Positions 9,879-23,902 of a stretch of 64,000 nt of DNA are shown piece after piece; position 1 is the first letter of the stretch; each line of letters starts with the position of its first letter. A program made the position numbers and the translations under genes. The DNA is from Xestospongia bergquistia (taxonomy: Eukaryota > Porifera > Demospongiae > Haplosclerida > Petrosiidae). Where the stretch lies: assembly GCA_963965975.1 (NCBI GenBank), contig OZ014422.1, positions 3,743,155 through 3,807,154 of the forward strand. Reading direction: 5' to 3'. The notes under the pieces were generated by a model, which was not told the DNA's origin, ran no database searches, and saw only the letters and a list, made by a program, of their open reading frames with translations.

Positions 9879-10885
9879 CAAGCTTCACAGAACATCAAAT
9901 TGCCAACATTTTATAAATAATTCTTACTGAAAATACATGCATTATTAGACCACAGACAAATGAATCACCAAAGAAATGAGACCATATTAGATATTTCTAT
10001 CATTACTGTAACCATCCTGATCTCATGCAAGTATTCAAATTAATTTTGGCTCTCTGACTTAAAATGGGCAACTAGTAAATAAAATAATTAATTTGGTTTA
10101 CATATATTATGAGCCCAAAACATGTTCTGCATTGTATATTGACTAGCTGATGTTAAAATTGGTGATATTTCTATTGAATTTTTGGACCTCTGGTTGACTA
10201 ATACTTTCTTTACTTTTCTTTCTTTTGTTAGAATTCCAATTACATACCTGTAATTTGCATGTATTAGAAGCCCAGCATTGTAAGGATTGTTCATGTACAT
10301 ACACATACATGCATGTTTTGCATTCATATATTGAAAGTAGCTGGCACAAGGTGCTTGTTATTTTTCAGGCTGGTGAGTTTTTGTGTCTTGTCACTCTTAT
10401 CATTGTGACTCTCTTAAACTATACTGATCATCAAGTTATCAGTGGCAAAGGGTCATTAATGACTGCACTGTCTGTAATATTTAAAATTTGTCATAAACCT
10501 GATGTATGCTATTAATAAGACAATCTCCATAACTAATACAGATGTATTTTCACCTTAAGGGAATGAACATCTGAACACAAGACTATCGTAACCTAACCCC
10601 ACCCTTTTTCTGCAAAGACATCCAAGTAACCTTAACTTAAGACACTTCCTTATAAATTATAGTGTCTGTTTTAGAAACTTTAAAATAGGATGCATTGATA
10701 TTTCCTTTATGTATATTCAACAAGATACCTTGTGGGAGTTACTTCCAACAGTCAAGTGCTTGATCAATATTATCTAGGGAAATCAGAGGTAGAGCAATGG
10801 ATTATGTCATAGTCAAACTATAAAATAGATTGTTAGTCACTAGCAATCAGATTATCTGAAAGATGCTAAGAGAGAGAAAAAAAGT

Positions 10886-10916
<31 letters not shown>

Positions 10917-12900
10917 GTATTATATCCTTTTCCTACAATATGGCATATAAATGTTACTTTGTTTTTAATTTTAAGAGCTTCTTCTATAGTACATTCACTG
11001 AGCATATTAAGAGCTTCTTCATATCAGTATTGTTGAATATTGTGAGTAATAACATGATCATAGTCTATATGATAAAAGAGAAAAAATGTAATGAGAGTAT
11101 TGCTTAAATAACAGGTATTAACAGACAGACTATTAATATAAGGTACCTTTCATAAGTTTGGCAAATACAATGATATCATTAGTAGCTCTGTGACTAAAGA
11201 TCGGATTATATCTTGTCTTACTATTCTCTTGTCTTACTATTAATATGACATTATAATTACACTATATATTATACATGTGTAATAACATTATATACTATAC
11301 ATGGACATATATAGTGATTACCTTATTGTAAGTACTACTTTGACATATAGAGAACCTAAGCACTCATGAAATTCCTTTTGTAGTTTCAAAAGGCTGTCAT
11401 CTTTTCCTAATCATAAATATTTCCTAGTTCATTAAGATAGAGTTCAGTTAACTAGGTTGATAACATTGTCCATTGAGTTTTGTCTAGATCTGTTAAAGAA
11501 TCAAGTTTGTGATGAGAAATAGATTCAAAGCATCTTGTTTGTTGACCTTATTCATACCACTTGTATCAAGTAATGTCGTGTCCTCTTTAATTAATTATTA
11601 TTTTCACTGTCAATACTAACTGTTTTGTTTACTTGTCTGATCACTTAACATTATCAGTTATTAATTTGTCCACCTAACTGTCAGTCTATCTATCCATTCG
11701 TTATTATTTCAATAAGGATATGGTATTAGTTTTTTCTCAACAAAGACACTCTCTCTGCATTCCTGATCACCAAACACCATTGCACTTTAATATATACTAG
11801 CTCCAGTTAATCAAGCAAAGGGGCTTGAGGATCTTTACAATATGGTGGCCACACACATAACTTTCTCTCTTATAAAATACCAGGAATCTCTTGAAATTGA
11901 ATTAAAGAGAGAGGAGAGATAAAAAATGTTTTTAAGATCTTAATCTCCACTGCTTCATATACATAATATCTTACTTATACGTGTATATTTACATATCCAG
12001 TATCTTACTTTTAACAGTGTCATTATAGAAACTAAATAGTTCCATGAAGTGAGGTTCTAAATGAGGTCGTATTGGACCAATAAACTGATACACTCTACCA
12101 TGTGTAGTGGCCAGTATATACCACTTTCCTTTATTACCTCCACTGAATTGAGGAAATGCTTAAATAATAAGACTTATATGAACCAATGTAAAAGTGGTCA
12201 ATCAGCATTTCTGCATTTCAGACTTCTTCTTAATTTGGAATTATCATAGGAATTCTGATAATATTCACAAAAGGAAGGTGAAGGGATTCAGAAAATTACT
12301 TGCTGATCTTAATAAAGATTACTTTCTGGGAAGAGTAGTCCTTTTGCTACAGTTGCTCTTTGTTCTATGGCCTATATCAATATTCTGTCAAGTATTTTTT
12401 GAATTCCATATTTAAGATATTATTTGCATTCCACGTCTCTCTAGATATGTAGACAGGATATAGTGGATAATCACCTTTTATGGAGTATTTGGTATTATTT
12501 TATATTTTAGCATACCCTGTTGATGGCAGAGAAAGGATATTTGATGTCCTGTCTCACCCTAGGAAACATTAACAGTCTGGCTAGATATTGGTCATGACTT
12601 ATTAGGAAAAAGAGGAGCAATACAAGTGAAGCAATGTATCAGGTGCAAGACATGAGCACCAATATATAAATGATACTAAAGTACAAATTAACATTTGAAA
12701 CATTAATACAATAATTATAAGAATACGTTAGATTTGACAAGAATAAAATTTAAACCTATAGATTACATACCTCAACTCCTATCTCCTTAAGAAACAAGTA
12801 AAGCTCGGGCATTTAAGTAAGTACATCTCAAAAGGGTGTTAGCATTACCGTTAATACTCACCAGATGATGAACAACTGGAACTGGTACTGTTGGAGTTTA
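9878..12900. other. AT-rich stretch without a supportable gene
   Basis: Only short open frames without recognisable domains were found on either strand. A (GA)n run lies at about 10870-10913. The rest is AT-rich sequence with scattered ATATAT runs. Confidence 0.5.
10870..10913. repeat. (GA)n microsatellite
   Basis: Purine-only run dominated by GA dinucleotides. Confidence 0.85.
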
Positions 12901-12904
12901 GACT

Positions 12905-13075
12905 ATGTTGTTTTTGTATAGGATCAGTGTTTGAAAAGAATGTAACCACTTGATGGCTCTATGGTCAGTCTGAACAGTGAACAACTTTCCTAAAAGGTAC
13001 ACCTTAAAGGTGAGTTTAATAGCAAGTGACTCCTTTTCAACAGTTGAGTAATTTTCTCAAGAAGTAATTTCATAC
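12905..13075 (-). pseudogene. Ty3/gypsy RNase H remnant
   Basis: On the - strand a short block reads ENYSTVEKESLAIK, then LLGKLFTVQTDHRAIKWL. These are the conserved segments of the retrotransposon RNase H domain linked to reverse transcriptase (consensus NYST.EKE.LAI and F.V.TDH.AL.WL). A stop codon precedes the first motif, and no reverse transcriptase or integrase is visible beside it. It is an isolated relic of a Ty3/gypsy pol gene. Confidence 0.7.
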
Positions 13076-13806
13076 TCATACAAGCAAGTGTGTGTGCACA
13101 CTTAAGTTGTGTACGTATATAAGCCTAAAATTATTTGTTGTTTAACAATTAATTTGTAGCTTACATTGGTGGATTACTATCAAATCCAAAATTCATATGA
13201 ATTACTCACTGTATAATTTTGTTCCCATGACAATAAATATACAATGAGCAAAATCACAATAATTCTAGATTTCACAATAATCCACACATGCAGTTTTGTT
13301 ATTAAAATTGATTTATTTTAACAGTGTATGGCACAACCATTATTGTAAGTTCTAAATTAACAAGCATCAATATTTATGTCATACCAACTCTTAATATGCA
13401 AGCTTTCATTCAAACTTTGTACCATTTTAATATTTATTGTCACATATACAATTATATACTTTTCAATTTAACATATAGCATTTTATGATTACTTTATGTG
13501 TTAAAGTTTAACTTTTATTAGCAACACATTTATGCATTCAATCAGTTTGCTATCCACACTTGTATTTTGAGACAATATCAAACATCTTTGTACAGGTTAT
13601 AACTCTGGTTCAAAATCTCAAAGATTTAAATTCATATATAATAAATCTTATGAAAGATCATTTGAATGTATTCAATCTGAAGTCGAGTGATGGCATCAAG
13701 CAATTACAGAAATATCTCCAGTAAGGTCATACGTATATGCTCTAATACAAGCGCATTTTCTTGCCTTGTATATACTTCATGTTGCAGTCCTTAGCTTTGT
13801 ATAATT

Positions 13807-14275
13807 ATGGTGCCACACTGGATTTCAGCTTATACTATTTTTCTATTTCCATGTGCCTTTATTGAAAGTTTTATCTCCTTATCATCCTCCTCCACATCAA
13901 TTTTATCATCACCCATTACCTCAACCATCACAAATATCTTCTATCCCTACCCCTTTACATCCAACTCTACTGTTCCCTATAATACAGCACCCTTGTATTC
14001 AGAAGTCTTTAAACCAACCACAGTCACAGCCAGTACTACCACCACTCATACCTCCCATCCCACCCTCCCTACTTCCAACTCCACTGTTCCCTATCGAACA
14101 ACATCCTTGTACTCCAATGTCTACAGTATTACATCAACCATCACAAGTGCGTCCAACCCCTCTACTACCAACTCCCGTGGTACATCACATTTATGCACAG
14201 AGGATCTCAGCTCAAGCTAAGAAGTGTCCTCAATCTACTGTGGCAGACTCCCCACCCATCCAAAGAATCGATTAA
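13807..14275 (+). CDS. Proline/serine-rich ORF upstream of LINE endonuclease
   Basis: Two overlapping frames stay open for about 140 codons each because the DNA is built from CCC/TCC/ACC-rich repeats. One reads Pro/Gln-rich (PPLIPPIPPSLLPTPLF), the other Ser/Thr-rich. The block leads directly into the LINE endonuclease frame and may be the end of an ORF1 or a linker of ORF2. No zinc knuckle or RRM is visible. The coding status is uncertain because compositional bias alone could keep both frames open. Confidence 0.3.
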
Positions 14276-17010
14276 TAGGCCAGGTGTCTGATATGCACAC
14301 TTTATTTGTTGACAAGGGCCCTGGTTGTGGTGTTAATGTAAAAAATGTAAATAATGTAAAGGCAAATAACTCATGTGTTAAGTCTTTTTGTGTTACCTGT
14401 GCATGTTGTAATGTTGGTGGTTGGTATCATAGAAATAGTGACTTAAGAGAAGCTGTAATTCACACTCTTACTAGAGATATTGTTGGAATTGTTGAGTCTC
14501 ACCTAAGATTCAATGATAAAATTGATATTCCCTATTACACCTGGTTTGGTAATAACTGGATTATAGAAAATAACAGAGCGAAAGAAGGATTTGGTGGTGT
14601 TGGCTTTTTAGTATCTAATCATCTTTTTAACAACTTTAGTGTATCAAGATAAAGTAAAAGACTGTCTATGGTTACAACTAACACACCTAACATCTAAAGA
14701 TATAGCCCTGTTCTGTGTATGCTATCTTCCCCCTACTACTAATTCTAGAGGTGACCACTCTTTTGAATTCTTCAATATACTGAAGCAGCAAATACTACAA
14801 TACCAGTCCTTAGGCCATGTTGTTATTTGTGGTGATTTCAATGCTCGTTGTGGGCATACTATTAATATTCCAGAGGCTAACCCATTGTCTTTACCAGTAA
14901 GAAGTATATGTGACCTAAATACCAACTCAGAAGGATTGTCTTTTATAAATTTCCTAGAAGAAACTGATTTTTGCATTCTTAATGGGTAATTTGGTCCTAT
15001 TTCTAATAAGTACACCTCTGTCTCATACAGAGGATCAGCAGTAGTAGACTATTGTATTATATCTACCTCAAACTTTCACCTAATTGCATCTTTTCAAATA
15101 GAACTAATACATGACTTCATGGACAAATTTAACATTCACATAGATAGCATTGTCCCAGATCATTCTATATTACTTTGGGAATTTAAATTTAATAACCCTA
15201 TCCATAATACCACACATGCACTCCCTTCCTCTGTAGTTAGACTACCTAAACAGGTTATCCCACAGACTTATTTAGAAGATGAGGAGGCCTTACGCCATAT
15301 TGATGATTTGTGTTCATTAATTTCTAGTAGTAAAGGAGTGGACAGTGTTTATGCTATTTGTTCTTTTATTTCTAACTCATTATATTTAGATAGTTTTCCC
15401 AATCATAAAAGTAAAAAGGAAATTCAAAAAAATTTCACAAACCATGGTGGGATGGCGATCTTCATGTTATGAAGAAAGAAGTTAGACTTGCCCTTAAAGC
15501 ATGGTTAAAAAAGAAATCAGTAGTAAGCATTAAGCAATCTTATTTGACTCTCCAACAAAACTTTGACAAACTAGTTAGACGTAAAAAAAGACTGTTTCTT
15601 TCAACCCAAAGACAAGAACTATTAGACTTACAAAAGCACAATCCTAGATCATTTTTGAAGAATGTGAAAAAGCTATCTATCAGTTATTTAAAAAAGAAAT
15701 CAAACTTTCCCTGGGAAGTCATTATACAGGGTAAAATTTGTACCAACAAGGATACAATACTACAAGTTTGGAAAGACACTTACTACAAACTATATAATAG
15801 CTCCATTGTACAAGACAGATATATAGATTATTACTTTACATAGATAAATATTAAAAGTAAATGCCTTGATACATCTATACTCAATGATGACCTTTTGTTT
15901 GATGAAATCCATATGGCAATTTCTCTTGCACCTACTAAGAAACCTTGTGGATCTGATAACATATATGCAGATTACTTTAAACATCCTAATCTTATTCCTC
16001 TTATTACCCAGCTTTTCAGAACATGTTTCCTAACTAGTTGTTTCCCTAATTTATGGCATAAAGCAAATATCTTACCAGTCCCAAAATCAGGCAATCTTAC
16101 AGACCCTTTAAATTATAGGGGAATTGCCCTCCAATATAATTTACTTAAAGCATATACAAGTATATTAAATAAAGGATTTACTTACTGGCTAGAAGACAAT
16201 GAAATACTTGTACAAGAACAACTAGGATTTAGAAGTGGTCATAACTGTCTTAAGCATGCTCTCACTGTTTACTTAATGGCCCGAAATAGAAAAATAATCA
16301 ATAAAGATACATTTATATGTTTTATTGATTTAAAGAAGGCACACTATAGCCAATGAAGATTGGCAGTCTCAACTAAATAAACCTTTAGATCCTTCATCTA
16401 AGACAGGAGGTAAGTTAGTAATATATAGACAACTACAACAGGAGCCATTGCTACGTAGTTATGTGCTTGCCAACATGATCGCAAAGAGACGCGGGACTAT
16501 GGCAGCCATATGTGGAGGTTGTCTGCCCCTACCAGTTGAGAGGGGGTGTTTTCATGTACCTAAGATACCTCTAAAGGATAGACTATGTATTCTTTGCAAC
16601 ACCAATTCAATGGAATATGTACCTCATTTTGTCCTGTTCTGTCCAAAGTACAATAACATACGACTCAAACTTTACAACACAATCACTTCCAAAGTACCAT
16701 CCTTTTACTCTCTTCCCCACACAGACAAACTCACAATCATTTTATCAAATGAATTCAGCCATATATCATTGTTGTATTTTAATGAAATGTTCATTTTAAG
16801 ATCAAATTTAGTTTTGTAATTATTAATTTTGTTTTCCTTTATGTTTTGTATAGTCACTGTAAGTTTATTATTTAATCCAAAATTTCTTTATATCATATCA
16901 CTTTTATTTTGTAACTAACTTGTGACTCATAAGCCATTGGTGGCTGGGCAGTCTTCTGTGTGCGACATTAATAATAATAATAATAATAATAAATAATAAA
17001 TAAATTATAA
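14224..17010 (+). mobile_element. APE-type non-LTR retrotransposon (LINE), copy 1, degenerate
   Basis: Blocks in order: an AP-endonuclease domain (DIVGIVESHLR at about 14480, then VVICGDFNARCGH at about 14820, then DYCIISTSN at about 15050 and PDHSILLWEF at about 15160), a connecting region (15240-15840), and the start of reverse transcriptase (PCGSDNIYADYF, LNYRGIALQYN, EQLGFRSGHNCLKH, FICFIDLKKA). The palm with the YADD motif is missing: the text jumps at about 16350 to the C-terminal zinc-knuckle region (CILCNTNSMEYVPHFVLFCPKY). Frameshifts or stops occur near 14650, 14989, 15470 and 15841. The 3' end is a (TAA)n tail at 16966-17000. A second copy on the - strand retains the palm. The clade is not certain (CR1/L2/Jockey-like range). 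Confidence 0.85.
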
Positions 17011-17159
17011 TCTTATTGAAAGGATTCTTTATGACGTTTACCAGATTCAGCTTTTTAAAGTTTGACAACATCCAAATCTAAATTATTACATTCTATTGAC
17101 ATCAGCTATACAAGTACTGTCAATGATGTTGTTAATATATTAGTATTGACATTAACTGC

Positions 17160-19370
17160 TTAGACTGCTGTTTCACAATGGATGCTGACATCGTCAGGAA
17201 GTTTAATGCCAGCACATAGTGTAAGTATATACACCTGTGTATGATCTCTCTAACTATAATTATATACTAGGGTGTTATGGAAAATATGCTTGCCTTTAAA
17301 GCACTGTCTTTTCATTGTTTAAAACAGTGTGAGCAAGTACATAGCAAAATTCATTCTATGTTTACGGAGTAAGTACAACCTCAAAACTCAAGCCATATTT
17401 TTATTCTTCATTAGAATAGGTGTGGGCTATTTCTCTCTTTTCTTTACTACTTTGGACAATTTGGTTAGTCCTATCTGACTTCACATTTCCTAACTCTGTA
17501 CTTAGCTATATAGTGAGGTTAAGAGTCAATTTAGATTTGAAGAAGACAATCCACATATTATTCTTGTTACATATGAAAGTTATAAAATTTTTGAAGAACT
17601 GTCTGTGTTTGCTAACAATGTTGATTCTGAGTAAATTTGGACTTTTTTAGTCATTAATATACATGTATATACTCTAACATTTCTGTATTCATATATCTTT
17701 TATTCATTTATTTATATAGCTATAGTTTTTTAGGAAAAATGCAAGTTGTGGAGCTTACAGTTATTTCCTATCATCTTTGGTTTAAACCTTTTCTTTCAAA
17801 GTGGATACATCTTGCACAGAATAAAGCTAAAGACAGGCTGTTAAAAGCCATTGAATTAGACACTATTGTCAAGTATACAGACAGAGGATCTTTCTCATCT
17901 TCTGCTGTAGATACTCATGCCTTCTTCTTGCAAGTATGAAAATTTAAGTTAGGCTTCATGTAAATCTTTATTATACTAGGTAATTTCCTTCTGGAATGAT
18001 GTAAATTGGCCAGACAGAAAACAGTCTATAGGTTACTTTGTAACAGTTGTACAGGTACACATCATTGTCAATATATTATAAATGATTTACTGTTTAGAAC
18101 CTGTGTGAACTGTTTACTTACTATGCTGAGCTGATGTTTCACAAATTTGAACCTGATTATTATATTGATAAACATGGACACTTTATAGTCACTGACAAAG
18201 TAAAATAACTCTAACAAACAATCCCCTGTGTGCTATGATTCAATATTTTTTAGCTTTGCATCACTCTTAATAATATCCATCATGTTAAGCAAGTATTGCA
18301 AAATAGTGAAACTGAACTAAATTTACTTGCTTATACAATGGTTGTATGAATAAAGAAAATGGCTTAATAAAGAAAAAACAGTTGAAGGACCAAAGCTAAG
18401 CCAGCATGCTCGTTCTTTGATTGTTAGCATATTGAATAATGTTGATGAGGAAATTTTCAACAAGATTGATTCAATAGTAAAGATCATCAAGGGAAAGGTG
18501 TAGTACATATATTATGTACATAGATAGAAACATTGTGTCTCTAGTTGTCACCAAGTATATTCGCTTATTAACCTGGTATTATGGAAGCTAGTGATGATAT
18601 GCCTTCAGACAAAGTTAGTCAAGTCAGGAAATGTCAATATAATATCAATACTGCGTGTTAGGTATTGTTGCACTATATTGCTACTATTGCACTATATTGC
18701 TACTAATATGAGCAAACTGGGACAAGCTTTATTGACTACAATCTTCCTAAGGTAGTAAATAATTATCATATCTAGACATTGCTGTTACTATTATCATATT
18801 AGTATTATGAAGGAAATATGGCTAGATATTATCATCAAGTTAAAGGGAGAATATGTCAAGTTGTCACGCAAATCAGCTGTTAATTGTTACAAGTATAAAC
18901 ACTTGAGAGTAACTCTAATTACACTAGGTGACTTCTTTGAAGCTGATGGAAATGGATTATCACATACTGAACTGGAGACAGAGGACTACACAGTGAGTAA
19001 CTAAACTTATGACATGTAATGAGTTTCTTTGCAGACCTTGTTGGATGAACTTAGTGTTTCTGTGCTATCAACAGAAGATGTTATAAAGAAATTTTGTCAT
19101 GATTTAGTAAAACATCAGATATTGAGGTATTGTTATACTTGTACATAAATGTTTATATATATTTTAAAGGTTCTTTCAAAGGATGAATTTGGTGTCCTTC
19201 ATATAAGTCATATTTATGACTCTACAAAGAGGGTATTATTAGTTGAAATATTGTTTGCTGAGCATATTCCTGGTCTAGATTGAAGTGGTGAGTCAAGTAA
19301 TTTCATATGTCATAGTCATATTGATTTAGGAAAAAGCGACCCTTATGTCAAGCTGTACGTACCTACTACC
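17160..19370 (+). pseudogene. Unc13/BAIAP3-like MUN-domain gene, copy 1, 3'-truncated
   Basis: Small exons with GT-AG borders read as a Munc13-type MUN domain: GVMENMLAFKALSFHCLKQC (17275), FEEDNPHIILVTYESYKIFE (17530), then a long exon 17738-17935 with RLLKAIELDTIVKYTD and SSSAVDTHAFFLQ. Next come SFWNDVNWPDRKQS (17984), then EEIFNKIDSIVKIIKGK (18450), then the MHD2-like exon 18807-18990 (DFFEADGNGLSHTELE). The C2 domain begins (DLGKSDPYVKLY, 19325) but similarity to the other copy stops at about 19347. Munc13 proteins prime secretory vesicles by opening syntaxin. Stops in several exons and loss of most of the C2 domain mark this as a broken copy. The LINE lies immediately upstream, as in the inverted second copy. 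Confidence 0.7.
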
Positions 19371-19624
19371 ATGTCCATATACTTAGTACAATGTACTGTA
19401 TTAGTAGTTACTGTACTCTTGTTATAGTATGTCTTCTATAATATTATTTCTACTGTATTATAAACTATGTTGTATATGATCTTGTTTATGTGCAATATTA
19501 CATTTGTTAACATTGATATCTTTGTTAGGATAAGTTACTGATTAACTGTGTTAAAAGTAGACAGCTATATGAATTGAAACAAGGTTTACTACAAGAAGCA
19601 AATATCAATGCTCAATATGAGTAT

Positions 19625-19740
19625 GTAAGTGTCACAATATATTACTGTTCAAGGATGATATTGCTATATATATGATGAGAGTTTTTGTCTTTATCAAATC
19701 ACAATAACTGTATATATATACATATATATATATATATACA

Positions 19741-19774
<34 letters not shown>

Positions 19775-21313
19775 ATTGTATGATATGGAAATGTTATATG
19801 TAGTAATTTTAAAATGATTATAATCACAATATATTCTTTAAATCAACCTAGCATAAATTAACATGTGTTACAAGTCTTCATCAAAGTTTCAATCATGTAG
19901 TTAAACCATTTATATATAACATCTTATAAGATTTTATGTTTTATGTCAGTATTTATATGTAGCTGAAATATAAGGTTAATTTTGTACTTGTGTTATATGC
20001 ACAATGCTGATTTAAGTGTTTAGATGTATCATCATGATGATAATGTTTATAATATGTGTTATATTATATTATGTTATATGTGTTTGTATTATATCATGAT
20101 GATTCTATTTATAAATACATTCATTATGATATTAGCAGTCAGTAACTGACTATAATTGTCATTTGTATTATGAGTACATGTATGTGTGCACAACAAGATG
20201 GAAGAGTATACTGACTTATACTATCATATGAGATATGTGAATGAATGAACACAGCATATATCATAAATGGTTTACTCTGTTGCTAAGGCATAATGCTTGG
20301 ATGTTTATTAACTTTCATAAACTCGTTATTAGAGTTAACGAGGGATTTTTTTTATAACCTAGCCACTCTTCTGGTCACTTTTGGTCTTCTGGATTATAGC
20401 TCTGTATTTAAAAAAATGAATTAGAGTATTAGATTGTTTTAATATTTTATAGTCAAGTACAACTTGTAGGTTTGTTGTAATGCTCAGATGTAGTGTACAA
20501 AATGTCATAAAATGTTCACTGATTGTTTATTTAATTGGTAGAGTGTGGTCAATTATTTCATTAATGAGCCTTGACATTGTATTAGCGCAATTTTTCAAAA
20601 TGACAGTTGAGTTTTAACTCCTTTTTTAAATATAATGTCAACGAAGATTTTGCAATGAGAATTTAGTCAATATTATAGTAACTTGTTTTATAAGCATTTG
20701 AAGTTATTATATAAGACCTTGTAGCTTCACAAAAGAGGAAAGAGTGTCATTCACAAGCCATCTGGTAATGAAAATACTTGGAAGCTTAAAAGACTTGTGA
20801 AATTATTAATATGATTAATTCACTATGAATAAATTGCATATATCTTCATTGACAATAAAGGTGTTTGATCAACACTGTCTTACATAGTTACATGCTCCTT
20901 TCTCCTTTGTGTCTTTATCGGTTCCTGGACCAGATCATATAGATTTGTTGTTCACTGTGTGTAAAGTTTACTTATTATCACTTCATATTATTTACGTAAT
21001 AATATGATAGCATTACTTAATGAGATATAAATTAAATATGCGATGTTATATTTTACATGTGCATCTATAATTATAATATTAAATATTAATATTATATCTC
21101 TTATGATTATTGTCATATATGTGTAAGTACGCATGTATCAATGTATGTATATTGATTGTACTGTTGATAATTTGTAATAAGACACCTCTTCTGTCAAAAC
21201 AATTGTGACAAGATTTATGAAAACAAACACTGTTATAACACCTTTAAAAACAGTTTTGTATACATAGATAAAGTTTCATGAATAGTTGTGCATATATAGC
21301 AGGTGTATGTATA
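19625..21313. other. Intron 1 of the ankyrin-Roc gene, AT-rich, with TA/TG microsatellite
   Basis: Contains an alternating (TA)n then (TG)n run at about 19710-19775. No coding block was recognised before the hAT element. Confidence 0.5.
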
Positions 21314-21321
21314 CAAAGCTG

Positions 21322-23546
21322 TAGGCCTGGGCGAAAGTATTGGTATTGTCACTATCGCGATTATGATAACGATTAATCTTACTTTCATGATTATAACACG
21401 TGGTTTGCGCATGCGCAAATGTATTAAGTGCTTGCTGCTGTAACGTGGCTTTGAGTTGTTTGTACATGTACAGTGACTAACTGTCATAACCTTGTGATTA
21501 CAAGATGGCAACAGCAGCCACTCAAGAGCTACTCTTCCTTGAATGTTCAACTAGTGCTGTATGGAAACACTTTGGTTTCCCATCAAAGGATGGAAAAATT
21601 ATAATTGAGAAGAAAAAAAGAGATAGAGTTTATTGTAAACTGTGCAACAAGGTTATGAAGTACAGTGGTAGTACTACAAATATGAGATTTGATTTAAAAG
21701 AACATCACAGATCTGTTTTTAATTCCTTGCTGAACTCTGACAGCAGCTCACAAACTAGATCAGTTCAATTAGACAAACATCAGTCCACACTACCACAGGT
21801 CATTTCTGCCTCTCAACCAATTCAACCGTCTTCAGCAAGATGGAATAAGCTGACTGATGGAGGTCATGTACTTTATTATAAAGTATATTCAACCTTTGGA
21901 TACTATAGATGACAAAGGCTTTCGTCACATGATTCATACATTTGAACCTAGATACACTCCGCCTTCCAGAAAGACAATCTCAACTAAGCAGCTTCTTCAA
22001 GTCTATGAGTCAGAAGTGGCTCGAGTTAAATCGATCACTCAAACTGCTAACTCGTCTGCTTTGACAACCGATATATGGACGTCAAGAGCAAATCATGCCT
22101 ATACTGGGGTCACTGTGCATTTCCTCTCGAAGTCTTTTGAGCTCCATCACTATCTGCTTGAAACAAGAAAGTTTCCTACTACTCATTCAGGTGCCAATAT
22201 AGCAGATGAAGTGGAATGTGTCTTAAAAGAATGGGATATTAAGATGAACACGGCAAAAGAAATTACAACAGATAATGGAGCCAACATCACCTCAGCAGTT
22301 CAAATGTTGGGCTGATCCATGTCCCATGCTTTTCCCACACATTCAGCTTGCTGTAGAGAAAGTCTTGAAATTACCTGCAGTAGTTAAAGCAGTAGCACAA
22401 TGCAGACATATTGTCACACATTTTCATCACTCAAGTAAATCATCTTACCAATTAAAGGAGAAGCAAATTAGTTAGGTCACAGACAACACTACTTAATTCA
22501 AGATGTAGCAACCCGATGGAATTTGGCCTATTACATGATAAATTCTATCATGGAACAGCAGCAGCCAATTTGTGCCACTTTTTTAGCGATTCACAAAGGA
22601 GAGTTAATGCCATCAGACTTTGAATTTGCCACTTTAGAAGCAATTGTTTCTGTAATGAAACTAGCAGTAGAAATAACAGAAGCTATTGGAGGAGAAAAAT
22701 GGATTACCATTTCCACAATCAGACCGAATTTGCACAAATTGCTTCAATCCAGTCTACTTCTGTCTTATGATGACACTGCTCAGATTAAGACCTTCAAGAA
22801 GGTCTTACTGACAGACTTGCAGGAATGGTACATAGGTGAAACTTAAATACTTCTATTCCTTACCAAAGGTAAATTTCTTGATCCCCGTTTTAAACGATTG
22901 AAATTCTCCTTTCTCATGAGGATCATGATGAAGTGATTTCAAGTATCAAAAATGATGTAGCTTTGGTTGATGATTATGTAAATCTTAAAGAGAAAATATC
23001 TGAGCAACCTCCACCAAAATGATCTAAAGGGGAAAGAAAATTAATGCATATTTTAGAAGGCATAGGTGAAACAAATGACGAATAAGACTTACCACAAAAG
23101 AAAGAGAGATTGAATGTTGAAATATCACAATACAAAGGCGAACAACCAAAATCTCAATTGCCAATTGAACGGTGGAGGAAAAATGAAACTTGATATCCAC
23201 TCCTTTCTCAGCTCGCAAGAAGATATCTTGCTATACCTGCTACATCAGTGCCTTGTGAACGGCTGTTTAGCACTGCTGGTCATATTGCCTCAGAAAAAAG
23301 GTAGTGTTTGTTATCAGACAATGTGAACAGATTAGTATTTTTAGCTGAAAACATGCCATGACTTGTTATTTTTTATATTATACATGTATATCTGCTTCAC
23401 GTACACTTTTTTCATCATGTTAACTTGATAGTAAAATAACGTATAGAAACATGAAAATGTTAACCAACTATCGCGAAGTTGCACTATCATGAAAGTCAGA
23501 ATGGAAAATATTGTGAATGTGATTTTTTCACTTTTTCCCAGGCTTA
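21322..23546 (+). mobile_element. hAT transposon with 8-bp target duplication and terminal inverted repeats
   Basis: The 5' end TAGGCCTGGGCGAAAGT (21322-21338) is mirrored by ACTTTTTCCCAGGCTTA (23530-23546), 14 of 17 matching. The flanks CAAAGCTG (21314-21321) and CAAAGATG (23547-23554) are an 8-bp target duplication with one change, diagnostic of hAT. It inserted into intron 1 of the ankyrin-Roc gene. A perfect GCGCATGCGC palindrome at about 21408 (NRF1-type site) precedes the transposase. Confidence 0.85.
21505..23340 (+). pseudogene. hAT (ZBED-like) transposase, frameshifted
   Basis: ATG at 21505 opens with a BED zinc finger (VWKHFGFPSKDG, then VYCKLCNKVMKYSGSTTNM and a final EHH). The next frame (from about 21890) has the RNase H-like core start LTTDIWTSRAN, which carries the first catalytic Asp, and ITTDNGANITSAV, the region of the second Asp. 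Later blocks include DVATRWNLAYYM (22503) and GGEKWITISTIRPNLHKLL. The C-terminal dimerisation segment [14 protein letters not shown] (about 23250) is present. Frame changes near 21880, 22310, 22475, 22845 and stops at about 23020 make it non-functional. It encodes the cut-and-paste enzyme for the element that encloses it. Confidence 0.85.
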
Positions 23547-23594
23547 CAAAGATGTTTTGTGTTGTTTTAACATTTTTAATTATAGATACAAAAT

Positions 23595-23684
23595 TGTTTT
23601 GTGATACTTTTAACAGTTATATATGTTTTTGTGATATTTTTAACAGTTATATGTGTTTTTGTGATGTTTTAACAGTTATCCTTT
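23595..23684. repeat. Three ~32-bp imperfect tandem repeats
   Basis: Unit contains TTTTGTGATA and TTTTAACAGTTAT, repeated three times just outside the hAT 3' end. Confidence 0.7.
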
Positions 23685-23902
23685 TTCATAAATAATGTCA
23701 AAAATGTTTTGCCAGAAGTGGTCCCTTATTGTAAATCAGGTCATATATATTGATAAATAATTACTATTATCATTACATGTAGGACAATCGTACTAGTATA
23801 TACTGGGCTTCACATAAAGGACACACAGATATTGTTCAATATCTGTGTATTTTTTTTTCAAAAAAAATACAGTCTAAAGCAGATCCTAATATAGCAAATA
23901 AA

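Noticed and set aside
13807..14220. Ser/Thr-rich frame overlapping the Pro-rich frame before the LINE
   Set aside because: Both frames are open because of biased composition. Only the frame leading toward the endonuclease was kept, with low confidence.
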